A stretch of DNA of 16,942 nucleotides from JACQNR01 sp049515175 (lineage in GTDB: Bacteria > Acidobacteriota > Terriglobia > UBA7540), in contig JBEKUI010000074.1 of NCBI GenBank assembly GCA_049515175.1, positions 1 to 16,942 on the forward strand, read 5' to 3'. The translations under genes were made by a program, and so were the position numbers. Below are positions 1 through 7,312 of the stretch, piece by piece. Every line of letters begins with the position of its first letter. Positions within the stretch are counted from its first letter, which is position 1. The notes under the pieces are model-generated. The model had not been told where the DNA came from, ran no database searches, and saw only the letters and a list, made by a program, of their open reading frames with translations.

Positions 1-278
1 GTCAAACCCAAAGCGTAGATCACCTCGCTGAGCGGAATACCCTCCGCGTGACGAGTCTGGCCAAGCTCGCAATAAGCCGCTTCGATGCTCTCCTCCGCTG
101 CGTGACCCAGCCAGACACCTAGATTCCGGTAGACGGTATAAACGCGGTGGTGCAGTTGCTCGCGTGAAAGCTTGTGGTAAGAAGGCGTACAGGTGTTGGT
201 TTGCAGGTCGTTGAGGACTCCACGGGTGAGCTCCTCGGCGTGGTCCTCAATGAGTCGGACTAAACGCGTCGAAAGCAT
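1..278 (-). CDS. RsbRD N-terminal-like domain protein, 3' part cut by the window edge
   Basis: The minus-strand frame is open from an ATG at 278 to the left edge, giving about 92 residues. It starts MLSTRLVRLIEDHAEELTRG, continues through a Tyr/His-rich helical stretch (QLHHRVYTVYRNLGVWL, then EESIEAAYCELGQTRHAEG) and ends in IPLSEVIYALGL. This all-helical pattern resembles the N-terminal non-haem globin-like domain of RsbR-type stressosome proteins (RsbRD N-terminal domain), recognised from memory. Such proteins in environmental bacteria are often free-standing and of unknown function. The C-terminus is missing, so it cannot be said whether a STAS domain follows. A GTG four codons upstream (287) is an alternative start. 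An AGGAGG lies too far upstream to decide between them. It is transcribed divergently from the pgeF-family gene. Confidence 0.72.
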   Translation of the reverse strand, partial: MLSTRLVRLIEDHAEELTRGVLNDLQTNTCTPSYHKLSREQLHHRVYTVYRNLGVWLGHAAEESIEAAYCELGQTRHAEGIPLSEVIYALGL

Positions 279-349
279 GTTCGTCACTGTGCCCGGTTGA
301 GGCGCAGCCTCCTGTCCCCTGAATAGCCCCACCATAGCAGACTCGATTC

Positions 350-1351
350 GTGATTTCAACCGCGCCTGGCGACAGAAAACGGCGCCGCAGCGTATGCTAT
401 ATTGAACCGTTGAATCCGAACACGCACAGCTTTGTTTCCCACGGCAAGTTGGAGTGGGTCGAGTGCCGCGCCTTGCAGCGATATCGCTGGTTGCTTCATG
501 CTTTCAGCACGCGCCGGGGCAAAAAGGGCCGGGGCGCGACCCGGGACTTGAATCTCGGCTTCCGAGAATCCCAGGCGCGGGCGCCGGTGGAGAAGAACCG
601 ACGGCTCTTCTTTGAGGCCGTGGGCGCCGGCAATCTCACCCTCGCGACCCTTCAGCAAGTCCACTCAACCCACATCTTCCGCGTGGAGCGCCTGCGGCGG
701 ACGGGTATCGAATACTTCCCCGCTGGCAGCGCCCGGCCTCTCGCGCGGGGGAAGCGACTGCCGGTGGGCGACGCGCTGATTACCCAACAGCCCGGAATCC
801 TGCTGTCCGTTCGAACCGCCGACTGCCTGCCGATCCTGCTTATTGACCCGGTTCACCGGGCGGTTGCGGCGCTGCACGCCGGCTGGCGCGGAACCCTCGG
901 GCGGCTGGCGGAGAAAGTCGTGGGCGTGATGCGCGGCCAGTTCCATTCCGACCCCCGCCGGATGATTGCGGTGATCGGCCCGGGAATCCGCGTCTGCTGT
1001 TACAGCGTCGGCGAGGAGGTTGTCTCGGCGTTTCGCGGGCGCTTTGTCGCGAGCGAAAGTTTCTTCCGGCCCGTGCCTTCCTCCGACCCGCGAGCGACGG
1101 CCACGGCGCGCTACCCCCTGCATTTCCTCTCCAACTATCCGCCCGGGCATGCCCCCACCCATCTCCCGGCCGCCCACCTTGACCTCGCGGCGGCCATCCA
1201 GAATCAACTGCAGGGCGCGGGTCTCGTGCCCAGCCGCATCCACGATGTGGGTCTGTGCACTTCCTGCCGGACCGACCTGTTTTTCTCGCACCGGCAGGAG
1301 GGGCCGAGGACCGGCCGAATGATGGCCGTCATCGCCATCAGAAGCGGTTAG
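350..1351 (+). CDS. pgeF: PgeF/YfiH family (LACC1-like) purine nucleoside phosphorylase / peptidoglycan editing factor
   Basis: This is a cytosolic one-domain enzyme of the YfiH/DUF152 family. Members were long annotated as polyphenol oxidase. Characterised relatives act on purine nucleosides, and E. coli PgeF affects muropeptide fidelity. The family zinc ligands are visible: His105 in QQVHSTH, Cys159 in RTADCLPILL and His176 in ALHAGWRG. The C-terminal VGLCTSCRTDLFFSHR block is also typical. At 333 residues it is longer than E. coli PgeF (about 243). The excess is an N-terminal extension of about 45 residues plus insertions near 115-137 and 230-255. The GTG at 350 has no Shine-Dalgarno and an extended -10-like TGCTATATT lies inside the extension at 395-403. 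A downstream start, such as TTG at 449 just before the conserved LLHAFSTRRG, is therefore quite possible. It converges with rlmN. Confidence 0.9.
   Translation: MISTAPGDRKRRRSVCYIEPLNPNTHSFVSHGKLEWVECRALQRYRWLLHAFSTRRGKKGRGATRDLNLGFRESQARAPVEKNRRLFFEAVGAGNLTLATLQQVHSTHIFRVERLRRTGIEYFPAGSARPLARGKRLPVGDALITQQPGILLSVRTADCLPILLIDPVHRAVAALHAGWRGTLGRLAEKVVGVMRGQFHSDPRRMIAVIGPGIRVCCYSVGEEVVSAFRGRFVASESFFRPVPSSDPRATATARYPLHFLSNYPPGHAPTHLPAAHLDLAAAIQNQLQGAGLVPSRIHDVGLCTSCRTDLFFSHRQEGPRTGRMMAVIAIRSG
395..403 (+). promoter_or_regulatory. Possible extended -10 promoter element for pgeF
   Basis: TGCTATATT reads as an extended -10 (TGn + TATATT, five of six to consensus). It lies within the first 20 codons of the longest pgeF frame. 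No good -35 is present 16-18 bases upstream, which an extended -10 can tolerate. If it is used, translation must start downstream of about 410. The same nine bases occur upstream of cstA on the other strand. Confidence 0.3.
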
Positions 1352-2403
1352 GCATTGGCCCCGGCCAGACTTAATTGCCCGCAGGCGGCGCGGACGTCCT
1401 GGCCGCGCGAGATGCGAATGTAAGTGGGAATACTTCCGGCGACGAGAATCTCCTGGAATTCCAGGACGCGCTTGAGGGGGGAAGCGCGATAGGGAAGTTC
1501 GGATCCGGAATTGTAGGGGATAAGGTTGACCTTGCAGCGGATTCCGAGGACCAGTTCCACCACGCGGGCCGCGTCCGCGTTGGAATCATTGATGCCGTCG
1601 AGCATGACGTATTCGAATGTCAAGTGCTCGCGCGGCCGCAAGGGGAAGTCCCGGCACGCTTCGAGAAGTTGTTTCAGGTTGTATTTGCGGTTGAGGGGCA
1701 TGATGGCGGTGCGTTGTTCGTCATTGGAGGCGTTCAGCGAGACCGCCAGTTTGGGCCGCATCGGGTCCTGGGCCAGTTCATGAATGCGCGGAACCACGCC
1801 TGCGGTGGAAATCGTGATCCGGCGTAAGGGGATTCCCAGGCCGTTGGGGTCCGCCATGATCCTCACGGCTTTCATTACTGGTTCGAGGTTCAAGAGGGGT
1901 TCGCCCATGCCCATGAAGACCACGTTCAGGCGCGCGCGGGGGGGGATTTCCCGGGCCCGTGCCGCGGCTAGCACCTGGCCCACGATTTCGCCAGAAGTGA
2001 GATTGCGCTTCACACCCAGCAGCGCCGTGAAACAGAAGCGGCAATCCACGGCGCAACCGACCTGGCTCGAGAGGCAGAGGGTGGTGCGGTTCTCCTCCGG
2101 CATGTAGACCGTTTCGATGGAGTTGCCGTCCTCCAGGCGCAGCAAATACCTCACCGCTCCGTCCCGGGATGCAAAGTCTCGCTCGACATGAGGGTAGGCG
2201 ACCCGGAAACGGACAGAAAGTTCGGAGCGAAAAGCAAGGTTCAGATTGGTAAGGGACTGAAAGTCTCTCTCCCGCCGTTTGTACAGCCCTTCATACACCT
2301 GCCGCCCGCGAAAACGCGGCTGCCCCAGCTTCTCGGCGAGGCTTTCCAGTTCCTCGCGTGATGCCCCGATCAAGTTCTTCGGCCCCGGACCGCAAGTACT
2401 CAT
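1348..2403 (-). CDS. rlmN: 23S rRNA (adenine2503-C2)/tRNA(A37) methyltransferase, radical SAM
   Basis: RlmN makes 2-methyladenosine at A2503 of 23S rRNA and A37 of some tRNAs by radical-SAM chemistry with a methyl-Cys intermediate. The ATG at 2403 gives 351 residues, the normal family length. The frame is open further upstream to 2709 but would then overlap tetR and adds no family-like sequence. The [4Fe-4S] cluster cysteines are Cys117, Cys121 and Cys124 (GCAVDCRFC). Cys110 matches the conserved TLC cysteine, and Cys341 in RAACGQL is the methyl-carrying catalytic cysteine. SAM-binding GMGEPLLN is present. The N-terminal helical part (ESLAEKLGQPRFRGRQVYEGLYKR) is also typical of RlmN rather than Cfr. 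Its TAA overlaps the TAG of the convergent pgeF gene. Cfr is an alternative by family only; length and context favour housekeeping RlmN. Confidence 0.96.
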   Translation of the reverse strand: MSTCGPGPKNLIGASREELESLAEKLGQPRFRGRQVYEGLYKRRERDFQSLTNLNLAFRSELSVRFRVAYPHVERDFASRDGAVRYLLRLEDGNSIETVYMPEENRTTLCLSSQVGCAVDCRFCFTALLGVKRNLTSGEIVGQVLAAARAREIPPRARLNVVFMGMGEPLLNLEPVMKAVRIMADPNGLGIPLRRITISTAGVVPRIHELAQDPMRPKLAVSLNASNDEQRTAIMPLNRKYNLKQLLEACRDFPLRPREHLTFEYVMLDGINDSNADAARVVELVLGIRCKVNLIPYNSGSELPYRASPLKRVLEFQEILVAGSIPTYIRISRGQDVRAACGQLSLAGANA

Positions 2404-2485
2404 GCTCTCGCAGCCTATCACGGCGGAGCACGGCCCGCAAGCTGTCACGGCACTAAATCGCCTCAGTAAGGTATTTGAAGAAAAT

Positions 2486-2515
2486 CTTGTAACATCTAAA
2501 GAAATCTGTTGACAA
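2486..2515 (-). promoter_or_regulatory. Possible rlmN promoter (TTGTCA / TACAAG)
   Basis: On the minus strand TTGTCA (2515-2510) is followed after 18 bases by TACAAG (2491-2486), a weaker -10. This would give an rlmN leader of about 75 bases. The -35 overlaps the -35 of the tetR promoter on the opposite strand, so the two polymerases would compete or share a regulator. Confidence 0.35.
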
Positions 2516-2536
2516 ATATGACTGTTAGTTAATAAT
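2509..2536 (+). promoter_or_regulatory. Sigma-70 type promoter of the tetR-CPBP-hydrolase operon
   Basis: A perfect -35 TTGACA (2509-2514) is followed after 16 bases by AATAAT (2531-2536, five of six to TATAAT). The stretch is AT-rich within a GC-rich window. Transcription would begin about 25 bases before the tetR ATG. Confidence 0.65.
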
Positions 2537-2550
2537 CCGTCCAGACTGTT
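2520..2550 (+). repeat. GACTGTT direct repeat flanking the tetR promoter -10
   Basis: GACTGTT occurs at 2520-2526 and again at 2544-2550, a 24-base period that straddles the -10 and the expected transcription start. A related CTGTT lies at 2506-2510 next to the -35. TetR-family operators are normally inverted repeats, so a role as regulator site is only a suggestion. Confidence 0.3.
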
Positions 2551-2557
2551 TTTTAAC

Positions 2558-2563
2558 AAGGAG
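2558..2563 (+). promoter_or_regulatory. Ribosome binding site of tetR
   Basis: AAGGAG lies 6 bases before the ATG at 2570, which fixes that start. Confidence 0.7.
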
Positions 2564-2569
2564 TGTTCC

Positions 2570-3175
2570 ATGAGCCCACGCCGAGCAGACCCGGAACTTG
2601 CCGACCGCCGCCGCGACACCCTGGTGAGGGCGGGGTACGCCGAGATCCTTGAGAAGGGGATCCAGGCGGTCACGCTGGATTCCGTAGTGGCCCGCGCCGA
2701 CTCGAGCAAAGGGGGGGCGCTCTATTACTTCCCCACCAAGGAAGACCTGCTGTTCGGCGTCTTGAAATGGTTGCTCCAGCAGGTCAGCCGAAGCCTGGAC
2801 GAGGTCACCCAGACCCAGGACTCGCCCCGGGCACGCCTGGGGGCAGAACTGGAAGTGCTTTTTCACAGTGCGCAGGTGAACCGCAAGCTCTACCTCGTTT
2901 TCTTCGACTATCTGACACTCGGCACGCGCTTGGAGCGTTTCCGCGTACTCCTTTCCGGTTTTCTTGCGGGCTGCCGCGAACGCGACCGAGCGATCATCGA
3001 GGAGGGAATCCGGCTCCACCAGTTCCGGAAAGTGCCGGCGGAGGATGCCGCCGCGACTTTGCGGGCCCTCGTGGACGGCTATTGCCTCCAGTGGTTGCTG
3101 GGGCCGGAAAATGTGCCGATCGAAACCTATCGCGATCTGTGCCGTTCAGTTCTGGGCGCATACTTGCTAAGGTAG
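2570..3175 (+). CDS. TetR/AcrR family transcriptional regulator
   Basis: This is a 201-residue repressor-type regulator. The N-terminal helix-turn-helix covers about residues 15-61. It has the family signature around the recognition helix: VTLDSVVARADSSKGGALYY, then FPTKEDLL. The C-terminal ligand and dimer domain (about 70-200) has the RARLGAELEVLF and ALVDGYCLQWLL helices seen in BetI/YcdC-like members. It has its own strong promoter and ribosome site and is first in a four-gene co-directional run (CPBP protease, amidohydrolase, M20 protein), so autoregulation of that run is the simplest inference. It is also divergent from rlmN, whose putative promoter overlaps its own. The effector ligand cannot be inferred. 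Confidence 0.93.
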   Translation: MSPRRADPELADRRRDTLVRAGYAEILEKGIQAVTLDSVVARADSSKGGALYYFPTKEDLLFGVLKWLLQQVSRSLDEVTQTQDSPRARLGAELEVLFHSAQVNRKLYLVFFDYLTLGTRLERFRVLLSGFLAGCRERDRAIIEEGIRLHQFRKVPAEDAAATLRALVDGYCLQWLLGPENVPIETYRDLCRSVLGAYLLR

Positions 3176-3253
3176 ATGGCGACGAGGTGCCAAGATGGTC
3201 CCCGCTGCGGATGTCCGTCGCCGGACACTATCGATCCAGGGCTCCAGGCTGCA

Positions 3254-3943
3254 ATGATGGGAAGGTTGTTCAGCTACGGTTTGATTATCATTCTTGTAGG
3301 AGTGGTCCCCGTCCTATCTTACAAAACCGCCCGGCGCAGCGATCTGCGTTTGATTCCCAGGATCGATCTGTATCTTTCCGCTGCGTTCTCGCAATGGCTT
3401 CTTGTCATACTGGCAGCGGCTCTAATTTGGTTTGCCGGCCCTGGATTCCGGGCCATCGGGTTTCGTTCGCTGTCCCAGGATCAGTTCATTATCTGGACGG
3501 CTGGGCTGTCTTTGGGAGTATTGGCGGCGCTCGGGCTGGTTATTACCCTGGAGAGGTTTGGGTTGTGGCCAGAGGAATCCGATCTAGTCCACCTCTTGAT
3601 CCCCGAGACGCGGCGCGAGAAGCTTCTGGCCGTGTGCGTAGTTGCGCCAACGGCAGCGTTTTGCGAGGAGCTGCTCTATCGGGGCTATCTCCACACGCAA
3701 CTCCTCCGCTGGAGCAATTCAGTCGCCGCGGCGCTTATCCTCGGCTCGATTGCCTTCGGGCTGGCGCATGCGTATCAGGGCGTTCACGGTATGACACGGG
3801 CGGCGCTCCTGGGGGCGCTTTTGGCTGTTCCGGTCATTCGGACCGGCAGCCTCTTGCCGTCCATGGCGGCGCATTTCCTGATTGATGCGGTGGCGCTGGC
3901 GTGGCTCGGGTCACGATTCCTCGCCCGGCCCACCCCCTCGTAA
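3254..3943 (+). CDS. CPBP family intramembrane glutamic endopeptidase
   Basis: This is a multi-pass inner-membrane protein of the CPBP (Abi/CAAX protease, Rce1-like) family. With the ATG at 3254 it has 229 residues. Family motifs are all there: Glu138-Glu139 with Arg143 in CEELLYRGYL, His172 in FGLAHAYQG, and His207 in AAHFLIDAVA. There are about six to seven hydrophobic segments. An in-frame ATG at 3176, directly after the tetR stop, would add 26 Cys/Pro-rich residues that do not look like a membrane-protein N-terminus. The 3254 start puts the first transmembrane helix (LFSYGLIIILVGVVPVLSY) at the N-terminus as in the family, but neither start has a good Shine-Dalgarno. Its TAA is embedded in the ribosome site of the next gene, indicating coupling. 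Substrate is unknown. Confidence 0.88.
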   Translation: MMGRLFSYGLIIILVGVVPVLSYKTARRSDLRLIPRIDLYLSAAFSQWLLVILAAALIWFAGPGFRAIGFRSLSQDQFIIWTAGLSLGVLAALGLVITLERFGLWPEESDLVHLLIPETRREKLLAVCVVAPTAAFCEELLYRGYLHTQLLRWSNSVAAALILGSIAFGLAHAYQGVHGMTRAALLGALLAVPVIRTGSLLPSMAAHFLIDAVALAWLGSRFLARPTPS

Positions 3944-3950
3944 AAGGAGG
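3943..3950 (+). promoter_or_regulatory. Strong ribosome binding site of the amidohydrolase
   Basis: AAAGGAGG lies 8 bases before the ATG at 3959. Its first base is the last base of the CPBP gene's stop codon, so the two genes are likely translationally coupled. Confidence 0.75.
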
Positions 3951-3958
3951 TTCTTCCC

Positions 3959-5314
3959 ATGAAGTGCTCTCGCTGGATTTCCGGACTCCTACCAACCCTG
4001 GTGGTCTGCCTTGGCCAGACTTGCCAAAGCGGCTTTGCGGCGGGGCAATTCGGCCCCACGGCGGAGGGCGTCCCTTCGCGGGGTGATGCTTCGCGGGTCA
4101 TCGCTGTCCGCGCCGGGAGGTTGTTCGACGGCAAGTCGAACCAGTTGCTACGCCATCAAATCGTCTTGATCCAGGGCGACCGCGTTCTTGAGGTCGGGCA
4201 AAGCAATCAGGTCACGATTCCCGATGGCGCCGAGGTGATCGATCTCGGTAGCGCCACGGTACTTCCCGGGCTTATCGACGCTCACACTCACCTGTTCCTG
4301 ACCGGGGAGTCGGGGGGCCGCTATGACGAGCAGCTTCTCAAGGAATCCTGGCAGTACCGCACCATTGAGGCAGTGGTCAATGCCCGCAAGAACCTGGAAG
4401 CCGGGTTCACTGCCATGCGTGACCTTGAAACCGAAGGCGCCATGTACAGTGACGTTGACGTTCGCAACGCCATCAACTGCGGGTTAATTCCCGGACCCCG
4501 GCTGCAGGTTGTCACGCGGGCGATTTCGACCACGGGCGGTTATCCCCTCGAGGGCTACTCGCCGGAAGTGCGCGTGCCGACGGGTGTGCAGATCGTTGAT
4601 TCACCGGACGAGGCTCGCAAGGCGGTGCGCGAGCAAATCAAATACGGCGCCGACCTGATCAAGATCTACTCCACGCACCGGTTCCGTTTCACGGCGGATG
4701 GAAGACTGGTCAGTATCCCGACGCTGACCCTGGACGAGATCAAAGCCATCGTGGACGAAGCCCATCGCGAGGAGGTCAAGGTGGCCTGCCACGCCTATGG
4801 CGGTGAAGGTTTGCACAACTGTGTCGAAGCCGGCGTGGACTCGATCGAGCACGGCATTGATCTCGATGACGCTGCAATCCAGCAGATGGTCGAGAAGGGC
4901 ATCTATTTTGTTCCGACACTCTACGCGTACGAAAACGAGCCCGAGGAGGACCTGCGCGCCACAGGGGGCAAGATCAGCCGGGCGCGCATTCATGAAGGCA
5001 GCTTCCGGCGCGCTCTCGCACGCGGCGTCAAAATCGCCTTCGGGACGGACGTCGGCCCGTTCCCGCACGGCACCCAGGCGAAGGAGTTCGAGTACATGGT
5101 CCGCTTCGGGATGACGCCGACCCAGGCCCTCCGCTCCGCCACCAGCGTGGCGGCCGAGTTGATGAGCTGGCAGGACCGTATCGGCTCAATTGAGAAGGGA
5201 AAGTTTGCCGACCTCGTCGCTGTCTCCGGCGACCCACTCGCCGATGTTACTGAGCTCGAGCGTGTGAGATTCGTGATGAAGGGCGGTCAGACCGTTCGAA
5301 ACGACTTCAAGTGA
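3959..5314 (+). CDS. Exported amidohydrolase family protein (imidazolonepropionase / Xaa-Pro or Xaa-basic dipeptidase branch)
   Basis: This is a 451-residue metal-dependent TIM-barrel hydrolase with an N-terminal secretion signal (residues 1-28, hydrophobic core LLPTLVVCLG, Cys22 possible lipobox). Binuclear metal ligands are recognisable: HTH at 109-111 (LIDAHTHLF), the carbamylated Lys235 in ADLIKIYS, His278 in ACHAYGG, His298 in SIEHGIDL and Asp364 in FGTDVG. The C-terminal GSIEKGKFADLVAVSGDPL closing the small beta-domain is typical. The closest branch from memory is the periplasmic amidohydrolase group that includes prolidase-like and Xaa-Arg/Lys dipeptidases, often named imidazolonepropionase-like. 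True HutI is cytosolic and lacks the signal, so hut function is unlikely. Placement between a CPBP protease and an M20 protein, opposite cstA, supports a role with peptides outside the cytoplasm. Exact substrate is not decidable from sequence. Confidence 0.88.
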   Translation: MKCSRWISGLLPTLVVCLGQTCQSGFAAGQFGPTAEGVPSRGDASRVIAVRAGRLFDGKSNQLLRHQIVLIQGDRVLEVGQSNQVTIPDGAEVIDLGSATVLPGLIDAHTHLFLTGESGGRYDEQLLKESWQYRTIEAVVNARKNLEAGFTAMRDLETEGAMYSDVDVRNAINCGLIPGPRLQVVTRAISTTGGYPLEGYSPEVRVPTGVQIVDSPDEARKAVREQIKYGADLIKIYSTHRFRFTADGRLVSIPTLTLDEIKAIVDEAHREEVKVACHAYGGEGLHNCVEAGVDSIEHGIDLDDAAIQQMVEKGIYFVPTLYAYENEPEEDLRATGGKISRARIHEGSFRRALARGVKIAFGTDVGPFPHGTQAKEFEYMVRFGMTPTQALRSATSVAAELMSWQDRIGSIEKGKFADLVAVSGDPLADVTELERVRFVMKGGQTVRNDFK

Positions 5315-5374
5315 GCGGGTGATTGAGGCGGTCTCGCTCCAGCTTGCCAGCCGAAGCAACGAGAACCTCGGAAA

Positions 5375-5380
5375 AAGGAG
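5375..5380 (+). promoter_or_regulatory. Ribosome binding site of the M20 gene
   Basis: AAGGAG lies 6 bases before the ATG at 5387 and sets the start that contains the twin-arginine-like signal. Confidence 0.7.
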
Positions 5381-5386
5381 AACACC

Positions 5387-6937
5387 ATGGGCCTATCTCG
5401 CAAGGAATTCCTCAGACTCTCGGCCGGAGGGCTTGCCGCAGCCGCTTCCGGGGGCTTTTTCGCTTTCCTCAAAGCCCCGAACGGTTTCGCGGAAGATATT
5501 CTTCATTCGGACCGCGTTCGGAAGATCCACGATCACATTGCCCAGAACAAGGCGCGGCACATCGCGCGCGTGCAGGAATACCTGCGCCAGCCGAGCGTTT
5601 CGAGCTGGGGGCTTGGTATGAAGGAATGCGCCGAACTGCTCATGAGCTATTTCAAGCGCCTGGGCTGCAAGGAAGTCGAGCTCGTCAGGACCGACGGCCA
5701 TCCTGGCGTGTGGGCCTGGTACGACGCGGGCGCACCCAAGACCGTGGCTTACTACATCATGTACGACACGCAGCCCTTCGACGAGAAGCAATGGAGCTCG
5801 CCGCCCCTCGCCGCCAACGTCGTGAAGCTGCCGCCCTTCGGCGAGGTCATCATGGCGCGCGGCGCCGTCAACGACAAGGGCGCCGACGCCATGGTCTTCA
5901 ATGCCCTGGACGCGATTCTGGAGGTGGAGGGCAAGCTCCCCGTCAACATCATGTTCACTTGCGACGGCGAAGAAGAGCAGGGCAGCACGCACTTTCACCA
6001 GGTGCTTGCGCCATATCTTGACCGCTTGAAGAAGTGCGATGCCCACCTGACGCTCGGCCCCTCGCAGGACGAGGAAGGCGGCATCGAGGTGGCGCTGGGC
6101 TCCAAGGGAATCTCCGCGATGGAGCTGGTCTGCTCCGGAAAGGCGTGGGGACGCGGGCCTCAGCAGCGGCCGATCCACAGCAGCCGCAAAGCGATTCTCG
6201 ACAGCCCCACCTGGCGGCTGATCAAAGCCCTCAACACCATGGTGAAGGCCGATGGCAATCAGGTGCTCATCGACGGCTACTACGACGCCATTCGCCCGCC
6301 CAACGAAGAAGAAACGCAGCTCTACGAGGCGCTCGTTTCCAAGTTCGCGGGCCGCCTGCTGGTGGGCGAGAAGGAGAATTCCAAAGTCTGGATGAACAAC
6401 TGGTCCGAAGCGGAGGCAGTGCGGCATCTCATCTTCGACAGCTCGCTCAACATCGACGGCCTCTGGTCGGGCTACACGGGTCCGGGCATGGCCACTATCC
6501 TTCCCGATCGCGCCGCGGCAAAGATTGATTGCCGCCTGGTCCCGAACCAAGAAATCGCTCCCACGCGCGAGCTGATTCGGAAACATCTCGACCGACACGG
6601 CTTCTCCGACATCGAAATCATTCCCATCGGGGGCGGCGACGAGTGGTCGCAGACTTCCGTCAAAGCGCCCGTCGTGCAGGCTCTCCTCAGCGTGTACAAG
6701 CACTACGGCATTGAACCCATGGTCTGGCCGCGCGAGGCGGGATCGAGCCCGGAGGCACAGTTCACGCGGCCGCCGCTGAGCTTGTCGTCGGTCGGTGGCG
6801 GTTTAGGCCACGGGGGCCGGGCCCACAGCCACGACGAGTACATTGTCATCGAGGGGAACGAGAAAGTCGCCGGCATCGTACGCGCCGAGCAATCGTACGC
6901 CGACATTCTCTACGCTTACGCCGGCTGGCCAAGCTAG
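5387..6937 (+). CDS. M20 family metallopeptidase-like protein with Tat-type signal and altered metal ligands
   Basis: This 516-residue protein is of the M20 (carnosinase/ArgE/DapE) family. The N-terminus SRKEFLRLSAGGLAAAA is a twin-arginine-like (RK variant) export signal. The catalytic block DGEEEQGS (Glu195/Glu196) and a C-terminal His region (GRAHSHDEYI, His480/His482) are conserved. Several canonical ligands are changed. The GHYDVQP motif reads IMYDTQP (His to Met125), and the bridging Asp in RGxxDDKG is Asn162 (ARGAVNDKG). The usual D at the 'ISD' position is not seen in DAHLTLGPSQ, and the dimer-domain HSG is replaced by AWGRG. I recall similar MYD plus RGAVN forms in a large, poorly studied M20 clade, so this is a subfamily trait rather than decay. 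The frame is intact. It is the last gene of the tetR run, 72 bases after the amidohydrolase. Dipeptidase activity is uncertain. Confidence 0.88.
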   Translation: MGLSRKEFLRLSAGGLAAAASGGFFAFLKAPNGFAEDILHSDRVRKIHDHIAQNKARHIARVQEYLRQPSVSSWGLGMKECAELLMSYFKRLGCKEVELVRTDGHPGVWAWYDAGAPKTVAYYIMYDTQPFDEKQWSSPPLAANVVKLPPFGEVIMARGAVNDKGADAMVFNALDAILEVEGKLPVNIMFTCDGEEEQGSTHFHQVLAPYLDRLKKCDAHLTLGPSQDEEGGIEVALGSKGISAMELVCSGKAWGRGPQQRPIHSSRKAILDSPTWRLIKALNTMVKADGNQVLIDGYYDAIRPPNEEETQLYEALVSKFAGRLLVGEKENSKVWMNNWSEAEAVRHLIFDSSLNIDGLWSGYTGPGMATILPDRAAAKIDCRLVPNQEIAPTRELIRKHLDRHGFSDIEIIPIGGGDEWSQTSVKAPVVQALLSVYKHYGIEPMVWPREAGSSPEAQFTRPPLSLSSVGGGLGHGGRAHSHDEYIVIEGNEKVAGIVRAEQSYADILYAYAGWPS

Positions 6938-6950
6938 GGAGGAGGAAGGA

Positions 6951-6971
6951 AGCAGAGGGCAGAAAGCAGAA
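6951..6971 (+). repeat. Heptamer tandem repeat, core NNCAGAR (3 units)
   Basis: Just after the M20 stop the units AGCAGAG, GGCAGAA and AGCAGAA follow one another without gaps, with a degenerate fourth unit GGCATTT. The same 7-base period and CAGAA core occur at 10671-10712. The spacer 6938-7073 otherwise holds no recognisable terminator or gene. Confidence 0.6.
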
Positions 6972-7073
6972 GGCATTTACCCTCGGGGCCGCTCGGGGAC
7001 AGTGCCGTTCGAGCCGTCAGCCAAGAACGAAGAGCAAGTGATTGCTGGCCACCATCCACCGAGCGCTGGTCTT

Positions 7074-7256
7074 CTAGTCGCCACCGTCGGAGACCGGCGT
7101 GACCTTGTAGGAGATGTCCGCCAGATCGAGCAGGTCGTCGGCGACCTTCAGGCACGCTTGACGGATGCACGGTACATCCGGGCATTTGGGACAATGAACG
7201 ATGATGCGGTCGAAGATGAATTCGGCCAGCTCTAGCTCGGAAAAGGGCACGGTCAT
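7074..7256 (-). CDS. Small four-cysteine protein of unknown function
   Basis: This is a 60-residue open frame with an ATG at 7256, preceded by GGAGGG at 7-8 bases spacing and by a perfect TATAAT further up (7318-7313). Both make it a credible gene despite its size. The middle carries four cysteines in Cys22-x2-Cys25-x4-Cys30-x4-Cys35 (HCPKCPDVPCIRQACLKVADDLL), followed by an amphipathic helix, and the protein is acidic overall. The spacing suggests binding of zinc or an iron-sulfur centre, or redox cysteines, but it matches no family I can name. There is no signal peptide. It lies 204 bases downstream of the RraA-family gene on the same strand and converges with the M20 gene. Its own promoter suggests independent expression. 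Confidence 0.62.
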   Translation of the reverse strand: MTVPFSELELAEFIFDRIIVHCPKCPDVPCIRQACLKVADDLLDLADISYKVTPVSDGGD

Positions 7257-7312
7257 CGGCTTCCCTCCGCGAGGGTCGGGTGGCGAGGGGCGGGCAGCAG
7301 AGCCAGGGCGCT

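Noticed and set aside
2547..2554. T-run before tetR as a terminator
   Set aside because: No GC-rich stem precedes it on the plus strand, and it lies between the tetR promoter and its ribosome site.
2404..2709. N-terminal extension of rlmN back to 2709
   Set aside because: It would overlap tetR and its promoter, and the ATG at 2403 already gives the normal RlmN length.
2767..3885. A 372-codon plus-strand frame across tetR and the CPBP gene
   Set aside because: It covers two recognisable genes in another frame, is Pro/Arg/Gly/Ser-rich and has no domain pattern.
5393..6703. A 436-codon minus-strand frame inside the M20 gene
   Set aside because: Antisense shadow of a clear M20 family gene; no ribosome site or motif.
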